Source of the DNA: Drosophila persimilis
Taxonomy: Eukaryota; Arthropoda; Insecta; Diptera; Drosophilidae
Direction: 5' to 3'
Assembly: GCF_003286085.1 (NCBI RefSeq)
Contig: NW_020825294.1
Coordinates: 5,022,001 to 5,086,000, forward strand
Length of the DNA stretch: 64,000 nt
The notes under the pieces: model-generated
Database searches by the model: none
What the model was told of the DNA's origin: nothing
The model's input: the letters and a program-made list of their open reading frames with translations, nothing else
Program-made: the position numbers and the translations under genes
Part shown: piece after piece, positions 23,901-35,500 of the stretch
How positions within the stretch are numbered: position 1 is the first letter of the stretch
Layout: every line of letters begins with the position of its first letter

Positions 23901-26900
23901 ACATTTTCAATTAGCTCTTCATCAAAAGTGAAGTTTTCTTTATTATGGCAAGTCATGCATTCAGTTTTTCATACACTTCATACACAGAGGGTACTATACT
24001 CGTAATACCTAGTAGAAGTTTTTAATGGATAAACTGTTTTAGCAGGGAAGTAGATTAAAGAAAAACAGCAATGGATATGTACAAGTTACATAGATGATAC
24101 AATGCACTGCCTTTAATGGTCATCTTTCAAAGTTTTGCAATCTTTTTTTCCTGAACCTTTTTTGAATGAAAGGAAAATCTCTAAAGATAACTACAGAGGG
24201 TGCTTCAAGATTGATGTGTCCTTTATTGTTAAATAGATTAAAGTGTACTCCAAGCTTCGATCTTTTTTCTCTCCTCTTTTCCTGTATTAAGAGTATTCAT
24301 TCCCTAGCTAAACGCCGAATGCAAACAATCGCTCCGTCATCTTTTGTAGCACTACATCAATGCAAAAAAAAAATGTAAAAAAACGCAGACGAAACTGAAT
24401 AAAAACCATAATTTGCATTTAATAGCCAGATAGTTACTGGTATTGATAATTTTTCATATGACTTGTTTATTTATGCACGTCATGGCGGGGTGGCATTTAT
24501 TCCTTAGATCTAATATACTTACGGGGACGGAAGGAGACGGGAATCAAGTGCATTTCAAATTTTATGACATTTTTGTAGCCGTTCAGCTGGGGTTTTGTAT
24601 TGTTTTGTTGTGCAGTTGTTAACTGGAATACGATTAGACAGCAGTTTGCTTTATGGATTAATTCAGTATTCAGTTGTGTGCTAATCTGTGTATATACAAT
24701 AATCGTCTGTTTATATGGCCAAGGAGGGGCCCCTCGACTTCAGTCTGTGGACACAGACCCGATTAGACGTTCAAAAGAAATTTGAATTTGAATTGTGTGG
24801 TGGGGTGTGGGGCCATTGCTTCTTTGTTCTTTATTTCTTTTGTTCGGCGATACCAGTTATCAGCTTAGGAGTGTTATATATCCCAGACTGCCACTGCTAC
24901 TGGCATTGTATTGTATGTATTCCCAGAGTGATAGTCGGGCAAATTGCAGCGTTCGTTCCTTGGGGCCACAGTTTCCGCTTGTCGGTTGTCGGTCGTTGCA
25001 AGCAGCAGAGGAACGCCTCACATCAGTTCGGATTGAGGCAAGAAAAAGGCCGGGCCACAAAAGTTCAGCGAAAACAAAAAATAAGATACCTGTGTTGTAC
25101 TCGTATTGCATTGTACAATTATAAGTATAATTATTGAGGCAGGCTAAAGTTGAGGCACATACCGGTAATGCCTGTTTATCGCCGTTGGTGTACTTAAGTA
25201 ATTATTTTACTGGCTTCAGACTTTGAACAGTTTGGGGAATGTGGTTTTTCCATTGGAAACATCGAAAGGGTTGAGATGGAGGTTCAGTGTAGGTGTTCAC
25301 AAATAATTAACTATATACATACATCCTCCACGCATAAATTATTGAAGCTCGTAAAAAATAAGCTTGTTGATTAATCAAGTCTTTACAAAGTGTAGAAAAA
25401 GTATGGAAAGTTACTTTGGAAAATATGGTTTTTATCATAAAAAGATTATTGAAATGATCGGCTGACAATATTTCCCCATAATTTAAGGTCTGGATTTAAA
25501 AATGTCTGAATGTCTGTGGAACCCTTAATAAGAGTAATCAGGATTTAATGGAAACAGCTCCTTTCAGTTTCTTTATTTTACGTTTCAAGTTCATTCTTGC
25601 TACATAAAGATCTCTAAATTAATAGTTGTTTCAATGTCAACCAGAATCAGCATCAGGATATTCCCTTCCACGGAAAATGTTCCTTTCATTAAATGGACTT
25701 GTTTTTGTTCCACCTAAGAGCAAATCAGAAATACAATAAACATGTATAACCACTCTTTCTTCAACCTTCATAAGTGCATGCACATATACGTACATATATA
25801 ACCTTTAAGAAACAGAATATCTTATACAAAAAACCTGATCTCGAACTGCTGAATCATCATGAGTGTGCTCTATTTCAACTAGAGTGGGAATGCCTCAACA
25901 AAGAATGGTGTTCATATCGGGTGACCGCTAAATGGAGAAGAGTGCTATTCATAGATCAAAGGTCACTGTCTAAAGATAAACACCATTCCCCTTTGAAAGT
26001 GAGGAAATTAGACGGAAAGTGGATTTTGAATTGCTCATTTTGAATTTTAAAATGAAGTAATTTGACTTCAGTTTAATTATACTAATTGAAATAAATGTCA
26101 TATTATCATCTGAAAGTCAGCCCTGTTTGTTATATATCTACTTGACATCTTGCATGCGCCTAATTGAATTTAATTCAAGTTTTCTCACGACAAAAATAGA
26201 CTTCAACCTAATACATAACTTGGAGTATAGTATGTCACCTTTGATGTTGTGTTTCTTGATTTAATTGGATTTTACATCAGACCGAAAAACAGAAAAAAAA
26301 ACTGACCAACAAATTAATATGCGCATAACTTTATGGGCTGTTGAACTTCATACAAATACAAAAAAAAAGGCAAAGTCAAAACCAAAAATCCAAAGCAAAT
26401 CAAAATATAAGCCACCCGGAGATTCATTGACGAAACTTCTGGAGGCAAACAGAAAACAGAAGACTCCAAAAAGAAGACTCAGTCGCAAGTCAGGCCATAA
26501 TTGGTTTCTCCTCTGAGAAAGAAAAACAAATATCAACTGCTGCTTAAACTTGGCCTTGACTTTTACCTTCATTCGTCTTGACCGCACAATGTCGAGTCTC
26601 ACAATAGAAATCTAACGAATATCAAAAACTTACTAATTGCTTTAATCACAAGAGCAGCGCTAAATCTGATTTAATGGACTACGATTTGCGCTACAATTTT
26701 CGGCTCTACATCGACTGCTTCCTTCACTCTCCTCTCGTTTTTTTGCTTTCGGGTTTTTGTGTGCCATTGTCAAGTCCTTCATGACAGGGCATAGATCACC
26801 GCCGGCTCATATATTGCTACGTCACCGAATCGAATGGCTTTTCGATTTTGTTTTGCTAGCCAAGGTGTTGCCAAGTCGTCTACGAGCCAAATGGGCGGAC

Positions 26901-27240
26901 CACGTTTCGGTTTTTCAAATAGCCAAAAAAAAGAAGCATAAAATATTGTAGAGGGGAAAGTGAATTTGCGGCATGTAGAAGATTGGAGACCCTTACAGCG
27001 CTCAGAAATAAAGCTTTTCAGAAGAGACCTACTGACCTATTGGACTATCGAATCCTCTGTATGATACAATAATGATCTGATCTTTCTGATCTTCAAAGTG
27101 GATAGTATTCCGGTTTCAGATTAAATATTCATAAAAATCGAATCATTAATAATAAACGTAACCTTGTTCTTAGGACTTCACCCTCTATGCACTTCTCTAA
27201 TGATTCCTATCAATGATCTGTGGCAAGAACCCTGACCAAC
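20919..27240 (+). other. Long noncoding stretch, possibly a first intron
   Basis: I see no supported coding gene. A TATA-like CCTATAAATATT at about 22,358-22,369 with GC-rich flanks could be another start site for the downstream CRAL-TRIO gene. Plus-strand ORFs near 24,600-25,130 and 25,774-26,043 are short, have unremarkable composition and no splice context. The rest is A/T-rich. Confidence 0.4.
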
Positions 27241-27560
27241 ATTTGATACCCATTACCGGTAAGGGTATACACTAGCTTGAGCGGCTCTCGAACGCACGTT
27301 GTGCGACCAGTTTTGGGCACTATTGTCTATTTTCTGTCCGTCTAACGATCTTTTCCTCAGCCATGCACCCTCTTTACCCGTTTGTGTCTAACTCAACCTG
27401 TTTGTACGAGCCGCTTCTTCCGTTGTGGCTATATTTCGGCGTTTTTAGCTTATGAAGATCAGCATTGAGTCATACATAAACATGGGCATACGGACATAGA
27501 CACGCAGACCCACAGACAGACAAACGGACGGACGGACGGACAGACCTATTGGACAGTTTC
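27241..27560 (+). mobile_element. mini-me / DINE-like repeat fragment with GGAC microsatellite
   Basis: The stretch begins GATACCCATTACCGGTAAGG, includes a GGGTATACAC word, and ends in a GGAC microsatellite (27,523-27,541) followed by CAGACC. A GGGTATA head and a GTCY/GGAC tail are typical of mini-me and DINE-1 elements in Drosophila. It lies about 450 bp upstream of the CRAL-TRIO gene 2 ATG. Confidence 0.5.
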
Positions 27561-27765
27561 AGGCATTGGAGCTAGAAAGGCATTGAACTGTTGCTGCCGC
27601 TGCGGAAGTAACCCAGTTGTGCCAATCGACTTGAGGAAATACTCGCCAAGCCACTCAAAATGTTTAAGCCCAAACCAAAACAATTTTATTCTCGTTCGCA
27701 GCCTGAATCGGTGAACAACATCGCAGCAGATCAGATCGGACGATCATCAACCACAGAACAACAAT

Positions 27766-29166
27766 ATGGGAAAGGCAGAGTGCATTAGCTACGATGAACA
27801 GCAGTTGCCTTACATCGATCTTGGATCGGCTCGCATCCGCATGGAAAAGGAGCCGGCACCCGAATGGGCCCTCCAGAAGGCACAGGACGAATTAAATGAA
27901 ACACCGGGCCACAAGGAGCAGGCTATCAAGGAGCTAAGGGAACTTATACAAAGTAATAAGAAATCACAGGAAATCATCCAAATTAGACACATCTGATTTC
28001 TTATCTGTGTGTTCTTTATTATTCAGATGAAAAGTACCTAAACTTGCCACTGGATGATGAGTACATGATGATGTTTTTGCGTCCTACACATTACTATCCA
28101 GAGAGTGCCTTAAAAAGGGTGAGTGTTCGGTGAATTGAAGATTGAAAAGGTGCAAAGAAATGTAGATCAAAGTGGACCATCACATATCCCTGGCTTCAAG
28201 AAACATATCTTTAATCCAACATTTATTGTCTTTTTCAGCTCAAGAACTTCTATCACATGAAACTGAAATACGGCATTGCCTGTGAGAACATAATCCCCGC
28301 AAAATTGCGTAATGTATTTGAGGCAAATATACTAAATCTATTGCCAGAAAGAGACCAACATGGTCGCCGTCTACTAGTGCTGGAGGCAGGAAGTAAGTCA
28401 TCATCAAAACTCACGCAAAAGAACTCTGTTAATGCTTATTTCCGCGCTAGAAAAATGGAAACCATCACAGGTGCCCTTGCCCGATCTCTTCCGTGGGATA
28501 CAGTTGACAGTTTTGGGATCGATGGTGGAACCATATTCACAAATCTGCGGAGCAGTTGTCATCATTGATATGGAAGGTAATAGCATTTAGAATTGGTATT
28601 AGATATGACAATGGGTGTTTTCACTGAGAGATCTTAATCTTTATTTTGTAGGTCTGCCACTTAGCCATATTACGCAATTTACACCATCGTTTGCGGCCAT
28701 GTTGTTGGATTATGTACAGGAATGCATCTGCGTGCGCTTGAAGGCAGTTCACATTGTGAATAATTCATACATATTCAATATGCTATTTGCCATATTCAAA
28801 CCATTCATACGCGAAAAGCTGCGCAAGCGTGTAAGTATTCAAAGTTTCTGGACCCTAGATCCTTTATTTACTACTCCAAACTATCTATATACTCGTAGAT
28901 CTTCTTCCATGGCAAGGACTACAAGGCTTTGGTATCTCACATTCAAGCCAGTTCCTTGCCACCGAAATATGGCGGCACTGCAACATGGGAACTGCCTCCT
29001 GGAAAACTTCTTGGAGAGTTCTTCGAGTGTTATTCCAAGGATTACGAACGTAGGATACTTTTCTCATCATCACTCATAACTTCTAAACTAATTTATTTCG
29101 TCTCTTCTTTACCTTTCAGTTGCTGACAGCTATGGCTATACTGCGGGCTATAAAATAAAGAAGTAG
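27766..29166 (+). CDS. CRAL-TRIO (Sec14-like) lipid-binding protein 2, 311 aa
   Basis: Predicted cytosolic carrier of a small hydrophobic ligand. Seven exons join in phase: 27766-27952, 28027-28118, 28239-28392, 28451-28576, 28652-28830, 28899-29049 and 29120-29166 (TAG). The start is [30 protein letters not shown]-terminal helical region ([28 protein letters not shown]) is followed by the lipid-binding domain with [60 protein letters not shown] and [15 protein letters not shown]. It ends with a short basic tail (GYKIKK). Length and wording fit the fly gene I know as CG5973, unverified. It shares two intron positions with CRAL-TRIO gene 1 but has gained or kept four more. A 5' UTR acceptor may lie at 27,701. 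Confidence 0.88.
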
Positions 29167-29725
29167 ACTACAAGTCTGCCTTCCCCTACCTACCTACCTA
29201 TCTACCTACCATATGCCCACACTGTCCCCCTTTTCGATTCGTATTTTAGTCACTTAAGTTGGGTCATTTGTGATATTGCAAATATTATTGTACTGTTATT
29301 AAGTTAAAGCAACGCTCAAAGATTGGCACATTCGTGAACGAATCAAAAATCTTTTTTAGGGTTTTCTAGGATGTACATTCCGTATACTATAGGTAGTACG
29401 AGTACCTATATTGTTCCAATTGATAATTAACTGTTGATAAAATAATAAAAATGTGAAAATTTGTTGATGAAATTATATCAAATTATTGGTTTACTAGAAT
29501 TCATTTGGATTCCTTCAAGTACAAATTCCTATAGAATCATGGAACTTAAAGAATATGAACGAATTCAGACCTGTGTTGATATATATATTTACTATACGCT
29601 AATTGACACGGCAAACTGTTTGCCGTAGTGTTGTGAACTATTTCTGTTGCTCCGAACTATGTCATTTGGAAGCATTAACTAAATGTGCGAATGGACTTCA
29701 GGATCCAAGCCGATGGGCAACCCGT
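29167..29725. other. 3' flank of CRAL-TRIO gene 2, noncoding
   Basis: CTAC-repeat DNA just after the stop (about 29,188-29,212), then A/T-rich sequence. No gene is seen. AATAAA-like words occur near 29,438-29,446 but are not near an obvious cleavage site. Confidence 0.4.
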
Positions 29726-29917
29726 TTAACAGTTTTGATGGTGGTAGAACTTTTCCTGATGCGCAACACATGCCATTTGACCCATGTTTGTATTTGAGAG
29801 CTTGTCAAGGAAAAATTCTTTGCCCATAGCTCTAATCAGCACTTTTGGATGAGCGGGTGAGTGCGAGACGTAGAAGACGTATATACTCCAAGCATACGTG
29901 TTGGCGTTGTCTGCCAT
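29726..29917 (-). CDS. Small ORF, 63 aa, AHPKVLIRAMG motif, copy 2
   Basis: Starts MADNANTYAWSIYVF, carries HSPAHPKVLIRAMGKEFFLD in its middle and ends QEKFYHHQNC. An upstream in-frame ATG (29,935) is also possible. It is related to the ORF at 18,539-18,682 at both the first eight residues and the AHPK motif, in the same orientation; the two lie on either side of CRAL-TRIO gene 2. I do not recognise the family. The middle, which is longer and more hydrophobic than in copy 1, and the different tails suggest either relaxed constraint or a wrong exon end. Confidence 0.35.
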   Translation of the reverse strand: MADNANTYAWSIYVFYVSHSPAHPKVLIRAMGKEFFLDKLSNTNMGQMACVAHQEKFYHHQNC

Positions 29918-29935
29918 TTTTTGTGCGAGTGTCAA

Positions 29936-30535
29936 ATATTTAATTATGATTACATTTTGTTTCGGATGTTTGTATATTGTTCATACAAAAACTATTATAT
30001 CCCGATTACATATTGGTGAGTGGTGGTAGGAAGGTGAAAACTGTACGACCTATTCGAAAGATAATTCCCAGGAATCAGGGTAAATGATATCAATAGTGGA
30101 TTTTCATAATCTTCATGTTAATATTCCCTTCGTGGAATATATTGTATGCAATGGGTTTTAATCCCTTGCCCTTGTTGACAAGAAATCCATATTTCAAGAA
30201 CCTCTTTCCCAAAAAAAAAATGCAATTAAAAACGTTTTATAAAATATGTTCTTTGATATTTTGGCCTTAGGTTTGGTTCAAGCGAACTGCAGAAAGAAAA
30301 CATTTACAATACGAGTACAAAAATGTCTTATGAGTTACAACTAGGGAATGTAAAAAGAGTATTCGTATGCCAAACAAATGGCATTGCTGGCTACCTCATC
30401 TTTGGCATAGGCACTGGGAATGGTTCGAATTTTGATGGTATTTGGTATTGGTAAAAACGTATTACCTAAACTAGGAACTACGACTAAGCACTAGGACGGC
30501 TTAACTAGCTAAATGGCGAATGGATGCTTCCGCTA
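29936..30535. other. Intergenic, no feature seen
   Basis: A/T-rich DNA between the small ORF and the stop codon of the CD36-family gene. It probably includes the CD36-family 3' UTR at its right end. An A-run at about 30,211-30,220 is the only notable word. Confidence 0.4.
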
Positions 30536-32564
30536 CTACTTGTTCTCGCTGACGGACGTCGAGGCGGTGGCTACACTGTCACCCGTCTGCGACTTGGACA
30601 TGGTCGGGACAATGGTTGCCTTTTGGCCTCGCCGGGCGAGCAGGGGAGAACTATCCGGAGTTCCGCTGGTACTCTTCTCGCAGATCAGAGTGGAGGCCTT
30701 GGACTTAAGCTCTTCGGCACTGGCGTAATGGGAGCGACTTTTGTAATCGCCATTGGTCTTCGTTGGGTTTTTCAGATCGTAGCGACGACGCCGGCACCAG
30801 GAAATCATATGTTCGACGGGAGCCCAGCAGAGGAGGATCAGGCCAATGGCCAGGCAAACTCCAGCAAAGATATGCCCCGACAGCAGGACAATGGGCAGCA
30901 CCTTCAGTTGATCGGCCATTTCCGGTGTGATCCTCACCTTCTGCTCGAACCAGATTAGCGGGAAGAATATTCGGGGTACATCCTTGTACAAGGCAATCCC
31001 CTCTATGGGCTCCACCAGCATGTTGACCTGAAAACGGGCTGCAACTTCCAGTGGAATTCCTGTATTTGGCTCCACAACCATGTAGAATTCGTGATCCTCC
31101 TGCTTGGGCTCTAGGCCCTCCACTTGATCAACAAAATACTGATCTCCGTTGTAGAAATGTGGGTAAGACATGAAGACGGGCGATCCAAAGCGACAGGCAC
31201 TGATGTTCATCACTCCCGAGGGAACGCACTCACCGCCGCAGTAGCAAAGATTCTCGGGATACAGTGTGCCTAAAAACAAAAATTCGATTATCTGACCTTT
31301 GGGATCTTTAAATAATTGCAGTGCCACTCACCATTATCCACAGATCGCGGCCCACCAGCGAATTTATAGCCCTTTAGGCCTTCAATTTCTACAGTTTTGA
31401 GATAGTCCAGCGGAACCGTACGACACATGTCGGGGGTAAAAAGGCCTATACTGCCACCTGGTTTCAGATGTTGTGGCTGAAATTCTCCCGCCGAGCCGTT
31501 GGTCATGCCGCAGAATGACTCGAAGAAGCCCGTGTTCTCCTGGTAGTTCCACGTGTGCATTTGTCCCAGCTTGGCCAGATCGTCAGCACCCGTAAAGACA
31601 TTAAAGACACCGGTTAGGTCGGCACTGCCGTTCCGGGTATAGAACCAGCCAAACTTATCAAAAGGAACCTTGACGTCATCGCCAAAGATGGGCATGGCCA
31701 TCGCCACGTCGATCATCACATCATTGTAGCCAGTGAACAGGAGCTCATCGATTGTTTTACGGACGCACATTTCAGAACCGTAGACCTTAAGACCCACATC
31801 GACCATGGCGCGTTTGACACTGGGCCAATGCTTGGCCGTGGCTGCAGCGGACTAAGGAAAGGAACATTACATATAGTCATAGGTAAGTCGGTATCAGTAT
31901 GAGGACTATCTCATGATATCCCTTCATATACCAACCAGTGTAACCGCATTGAGGGTGTTAATCTCATCGTCCAGACTGCCGTTGCTGCCCTCCTCATCGA
32001 AGTAGAAGAAACTCCGGCGGCGATAGCTGACAGAAGCGTTCTCCGGATGCCAATCGATGTCCACCTTATCGGGCCGCTCGCTAAATCGGTATGGACCCAC
32101 CTGTTCGAGTATGGGCTTCGTTGAGAGGTTGCCAAACTCCTCGGGATTGGTCCAGTTGAACAGATAGATATCCAAATTGAGTTCCAGCGGCGGCGACTTC
32201 CAGTTGTCGTAGACACGTGTATCGGGTGCCAGAACCATTTCCTGTGTGTAAGATGCCCCCAATTGTGATTAATTAAAAATCTCAACAAGTTTCCCTCGAT
32301 CTCTGACTCGCGCCAATTGCGGCGGCAGTTCTTCTTTGACTCCCATTTGTGGGCTTGGGGGCGGCTAATCAAGTACAGCTGGTCGGATCAACACGTGTCC
32401 CACTGTTGTCATTCATTAATTACCTTGTGCATGATCCAATTGAATAGGTCCTCCCAGAACATTCCGCACAATATGCCAAACAGTCCCAGGCTAAAGCCGA
32501 ATATGCCGATAATTAATTTGCGATTGCTTTTCTGGCCCCACATGGTGCTGCTCTGTGTGGGCAT
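30536..32564 (-). CDS. CD36-family (class B) scavenger receptor, 566 aa
   Basis: Two-pass membrane receptor of the CD36/SCARB family, which binds or imports lipids, carotenoids or microbial ligands at the plasma membrane. Four exons on the minus strand: 32564-32424, 32241-31936, 31851-31332 and 31269-30536. A short N-terminal tail is followed by a membrane segment (about residues 16-37; LIIGIFGFSLGLFGILCGMF). The large ectodomain includes WTNPEEF near its start, several N-x-S/T sites and the conserved cysteine cluster (ENLCYCGGECVPSGV, ISACRFGSP). A second membrane segment lies at about 446-471, followed by a long basic, Ser/Thr-rich cytoplasmic tail (about 95 aa) that is longer than in croquemort. 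The fly paralogues peste and CG7227 are the closest candidates, but I cannot choose. The donor of exon 2 is weak (CTG|GTTGGT). A 5' UTR acceptor lies at TTACAG just upstream of the ATG. The ATG at 32,564 was chosen because upstream in-frame ATGs lie before that acceptor. Confidence 0.9.
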
Positions 32565-35500
32565 GGCGCTGTGAATTGGGGACTGTAATGATATGCAAGT
32601 TCTATTATTAACTTTGGAAACGAAAACAGAGGCACAAGTGCACATCAATTGGGATATCCATATCAATATGGGTATGAGTCAAGGTCTGCGGGCAATAATT
32701 TATATAAATACGTTCTCGCAGATGAGTGTAGCGGTGATCTTATTATAATATTCATTCTACATGGATTCTACATGCTTCATCCACACTGCTATTGAATGCT
32801 ACAAAAGCATTGCATACTTTACGGCTATATTCCGCTACAATTCGAAACCAATCTAGTCTGAAAGACAGTTTAACTTGGAGGAAACTATAAATTATGTTTG
32901 ATACCCAGTCTCCCCAGGGGTCTAAATCGATGAGCTGTGTTTTCGGTGTTTTCCAGCAGTCATATTGGTTGCTGCGCTGCCAACAAATCTAAGACACAGC
33001 ATGTTTATCCTATAAAGTTTTGATGTTTGGGTTCACTGCGTAGAACTTGAAGTACGACCATTCTGAGCAATAAAAAAATTGATCCATAATAAAAAAAAAC
33101 GAACGATTAGCTTTGAATGAATGCTCATGTTTCGAATGTACGTCCGACTAAATGGTCAAAGTGCCCCATGTGGGGGAGGGCATTTCTTGTGACACATTGT
33201 CAAGTTTGAAATGGGAGAAGTACAGAGTCATCAGTAAAAAAGCCGGCTTTACCACTCACTTGGAGCACCACAATATTTTAAAAAATACATCCCTAATGCT
33301 ACTTTTTAGAAGCTCTCATTTGTACATAAATATATACTTTTACATAGATACATAATTATTAACTAGTATTAATGACAACACGGGAAACAATGGAAACAAA
33401 GGAAATGCAAAGTTGACTTAATATTGATTGAAATATAAACAAATAAATGACCTTAGAGATGGAACTGCAACGAGTAAAAAGTATTACTAACGTCTCCTTT
33501 TTAATCAATATAATTGAATCAATTTAAGCAAAACGTGACTTTCAATTGATGTTTACACCCGTGTAGTCATGTAGAATATACCCATAGTTATAAGTAAGTA
33601 TACGCAAATACTATATATTTTGTCGATTCCCGTATCAGTGGTGATAATTACAAAGCTTCGCCTGACACTTTTCAATGGATTCAGCGTTTTAATTAGTTGG
33701 AAGCTTCTCTTACACTCGTACATACTATAGGGCTTTCCATAATGGAAGTGCAAGCAATAAATAACAATAAATACGAGTATATTTGTCATAGCGGGTATCC
33801 ACTGCATTCCGATAAGCGGATTTCGAACCGCGTCTGCTAGGTGAATAGACCCATGAGGAAGAGACAGACATTGGCGATCAATTGAGGAACAATTGAACTG
33901 CACTGCACTTATCGCTTGAATCCCTCACAATCTCTGAAGAGTTCCCAGCACTTTCTATATAACAAATCAGCATAAATATATGTACATATGCACAAACATA
34001 TATATATTTATATATATAGGGAGAGATATATGAATGTATGTATATTGTCATTGTTCGCATCGCTCTGATATATCGTCATAATTGAGTCTATCAATTGACC
34101 CCACAGTGAGCTATGGTTGGGTCTTTGACACTTTCCGTTATTGCACATGAATACGAATCTATATATAGGAACGGTGTACGACTATATGTACATACGTATA
34201 TTCGGGAGCGTGTCAACCGAGTTACTTTAGTGTGGATGTTCAATTGATATGATTATGTCTTTTTGAATGATGAATGACTGTCGCCGAGCATTTGTCGGCG
34301 CCTCTTTATTGTTGGTTGCACTCTTCAGAAGTCATAAAATGTGACAGATGTTTTAATTCGAGTGGACATTGAACAGGTGGTTCCTGAAACATCACATCAC
34401 ATCGCACATCTTGGGAACACTAAATTAGTCTGTTAATTCAATTAGATCCAGAGCACAACACAGAAGATTCACATTTTCATCGAAGGAAGACACTCCAACA
34501 CTGAATAATTGCCTTCAATTAAGTTCAAAGTTACTTGTTGAGAGAGTTATTCATTATTAAATTAAGGAATTGTGTGTGGAAGGAATTCTTGCTGGCTGTT
34601 GATCTTTCATATTAGCATTTTTGATATATACTGAACGCGAAATGCATATGCCATGCAGATGACCAACGAACACTGAACCGAGCCTGGAACACAATCAGAA
34701 CCAACCAGAAATTGTTCCCAGAGACTGCAGCAATCTATAGGAAAAGTGCCAATAGGTTATATAGTGAATAAATGAATGGTCGGATCGGGGGTTTCATCAA
34801 TAAAATAAACACACAAGAAATGTGATACATTTGTATATATGACAGACACATCTATCTATCCAACACCTTCTCAAATTCTCAGCCAATTTCCCAACGCGAG
34901 CCACAAAAAGCCCGACATTGAGACACACTCAACCGCAACTTGTTGATTCGACGTAGTTTGTAAAAAAATTCCGTCTCATCTCAGAAAACAAAGCAACAAA
35001 AATTTGCATTATGCTAGTCTTTAGTTTTCCGATAATGTGCCATCTATCAGCATGCAATTAAGTTGATTCGGCCTTTAATTACAGAAATACCCGCATCAAT
35101 TAAATACCAAAACTAAACCTATAAATATAATATTTATTTTGGGAAACTGAGAGACAAAGACTCTAGCCATTTGGCACTGGGCAACCTATTCATATGTTTT
35201 TAACAAGGCGCGCGCAGCTGCAATTAGTGTGCATCTCAGTTTGGACTCAACTTGAACTTGAGTCACACGGGTCGTATGGGTAATTTGTTCTGAACCAGCT
35301 CTTCTTTTCCGGATGGAATGGTCTATATTTAGCAGCTGTATGGCATGGCAGAGAATTGCAAAGTAAATAAGTCATTCGAAGTGTGACCGCCCGACTTTTT
35401 TTGTTTTCATTATGAACAGTCTCATTATCCTAGACAGAAATTGCAATGGCATCGGTAGAACAAAGCGAAGTTAAACACAATAATGCTGATAAATGCATTT

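Noticed and set aside
24600-25137. Overlapping plus-strand ORFs of 61-140 aa
   Set aside because: No family resemblance, no splice context, and stop-poor only because of local composition.
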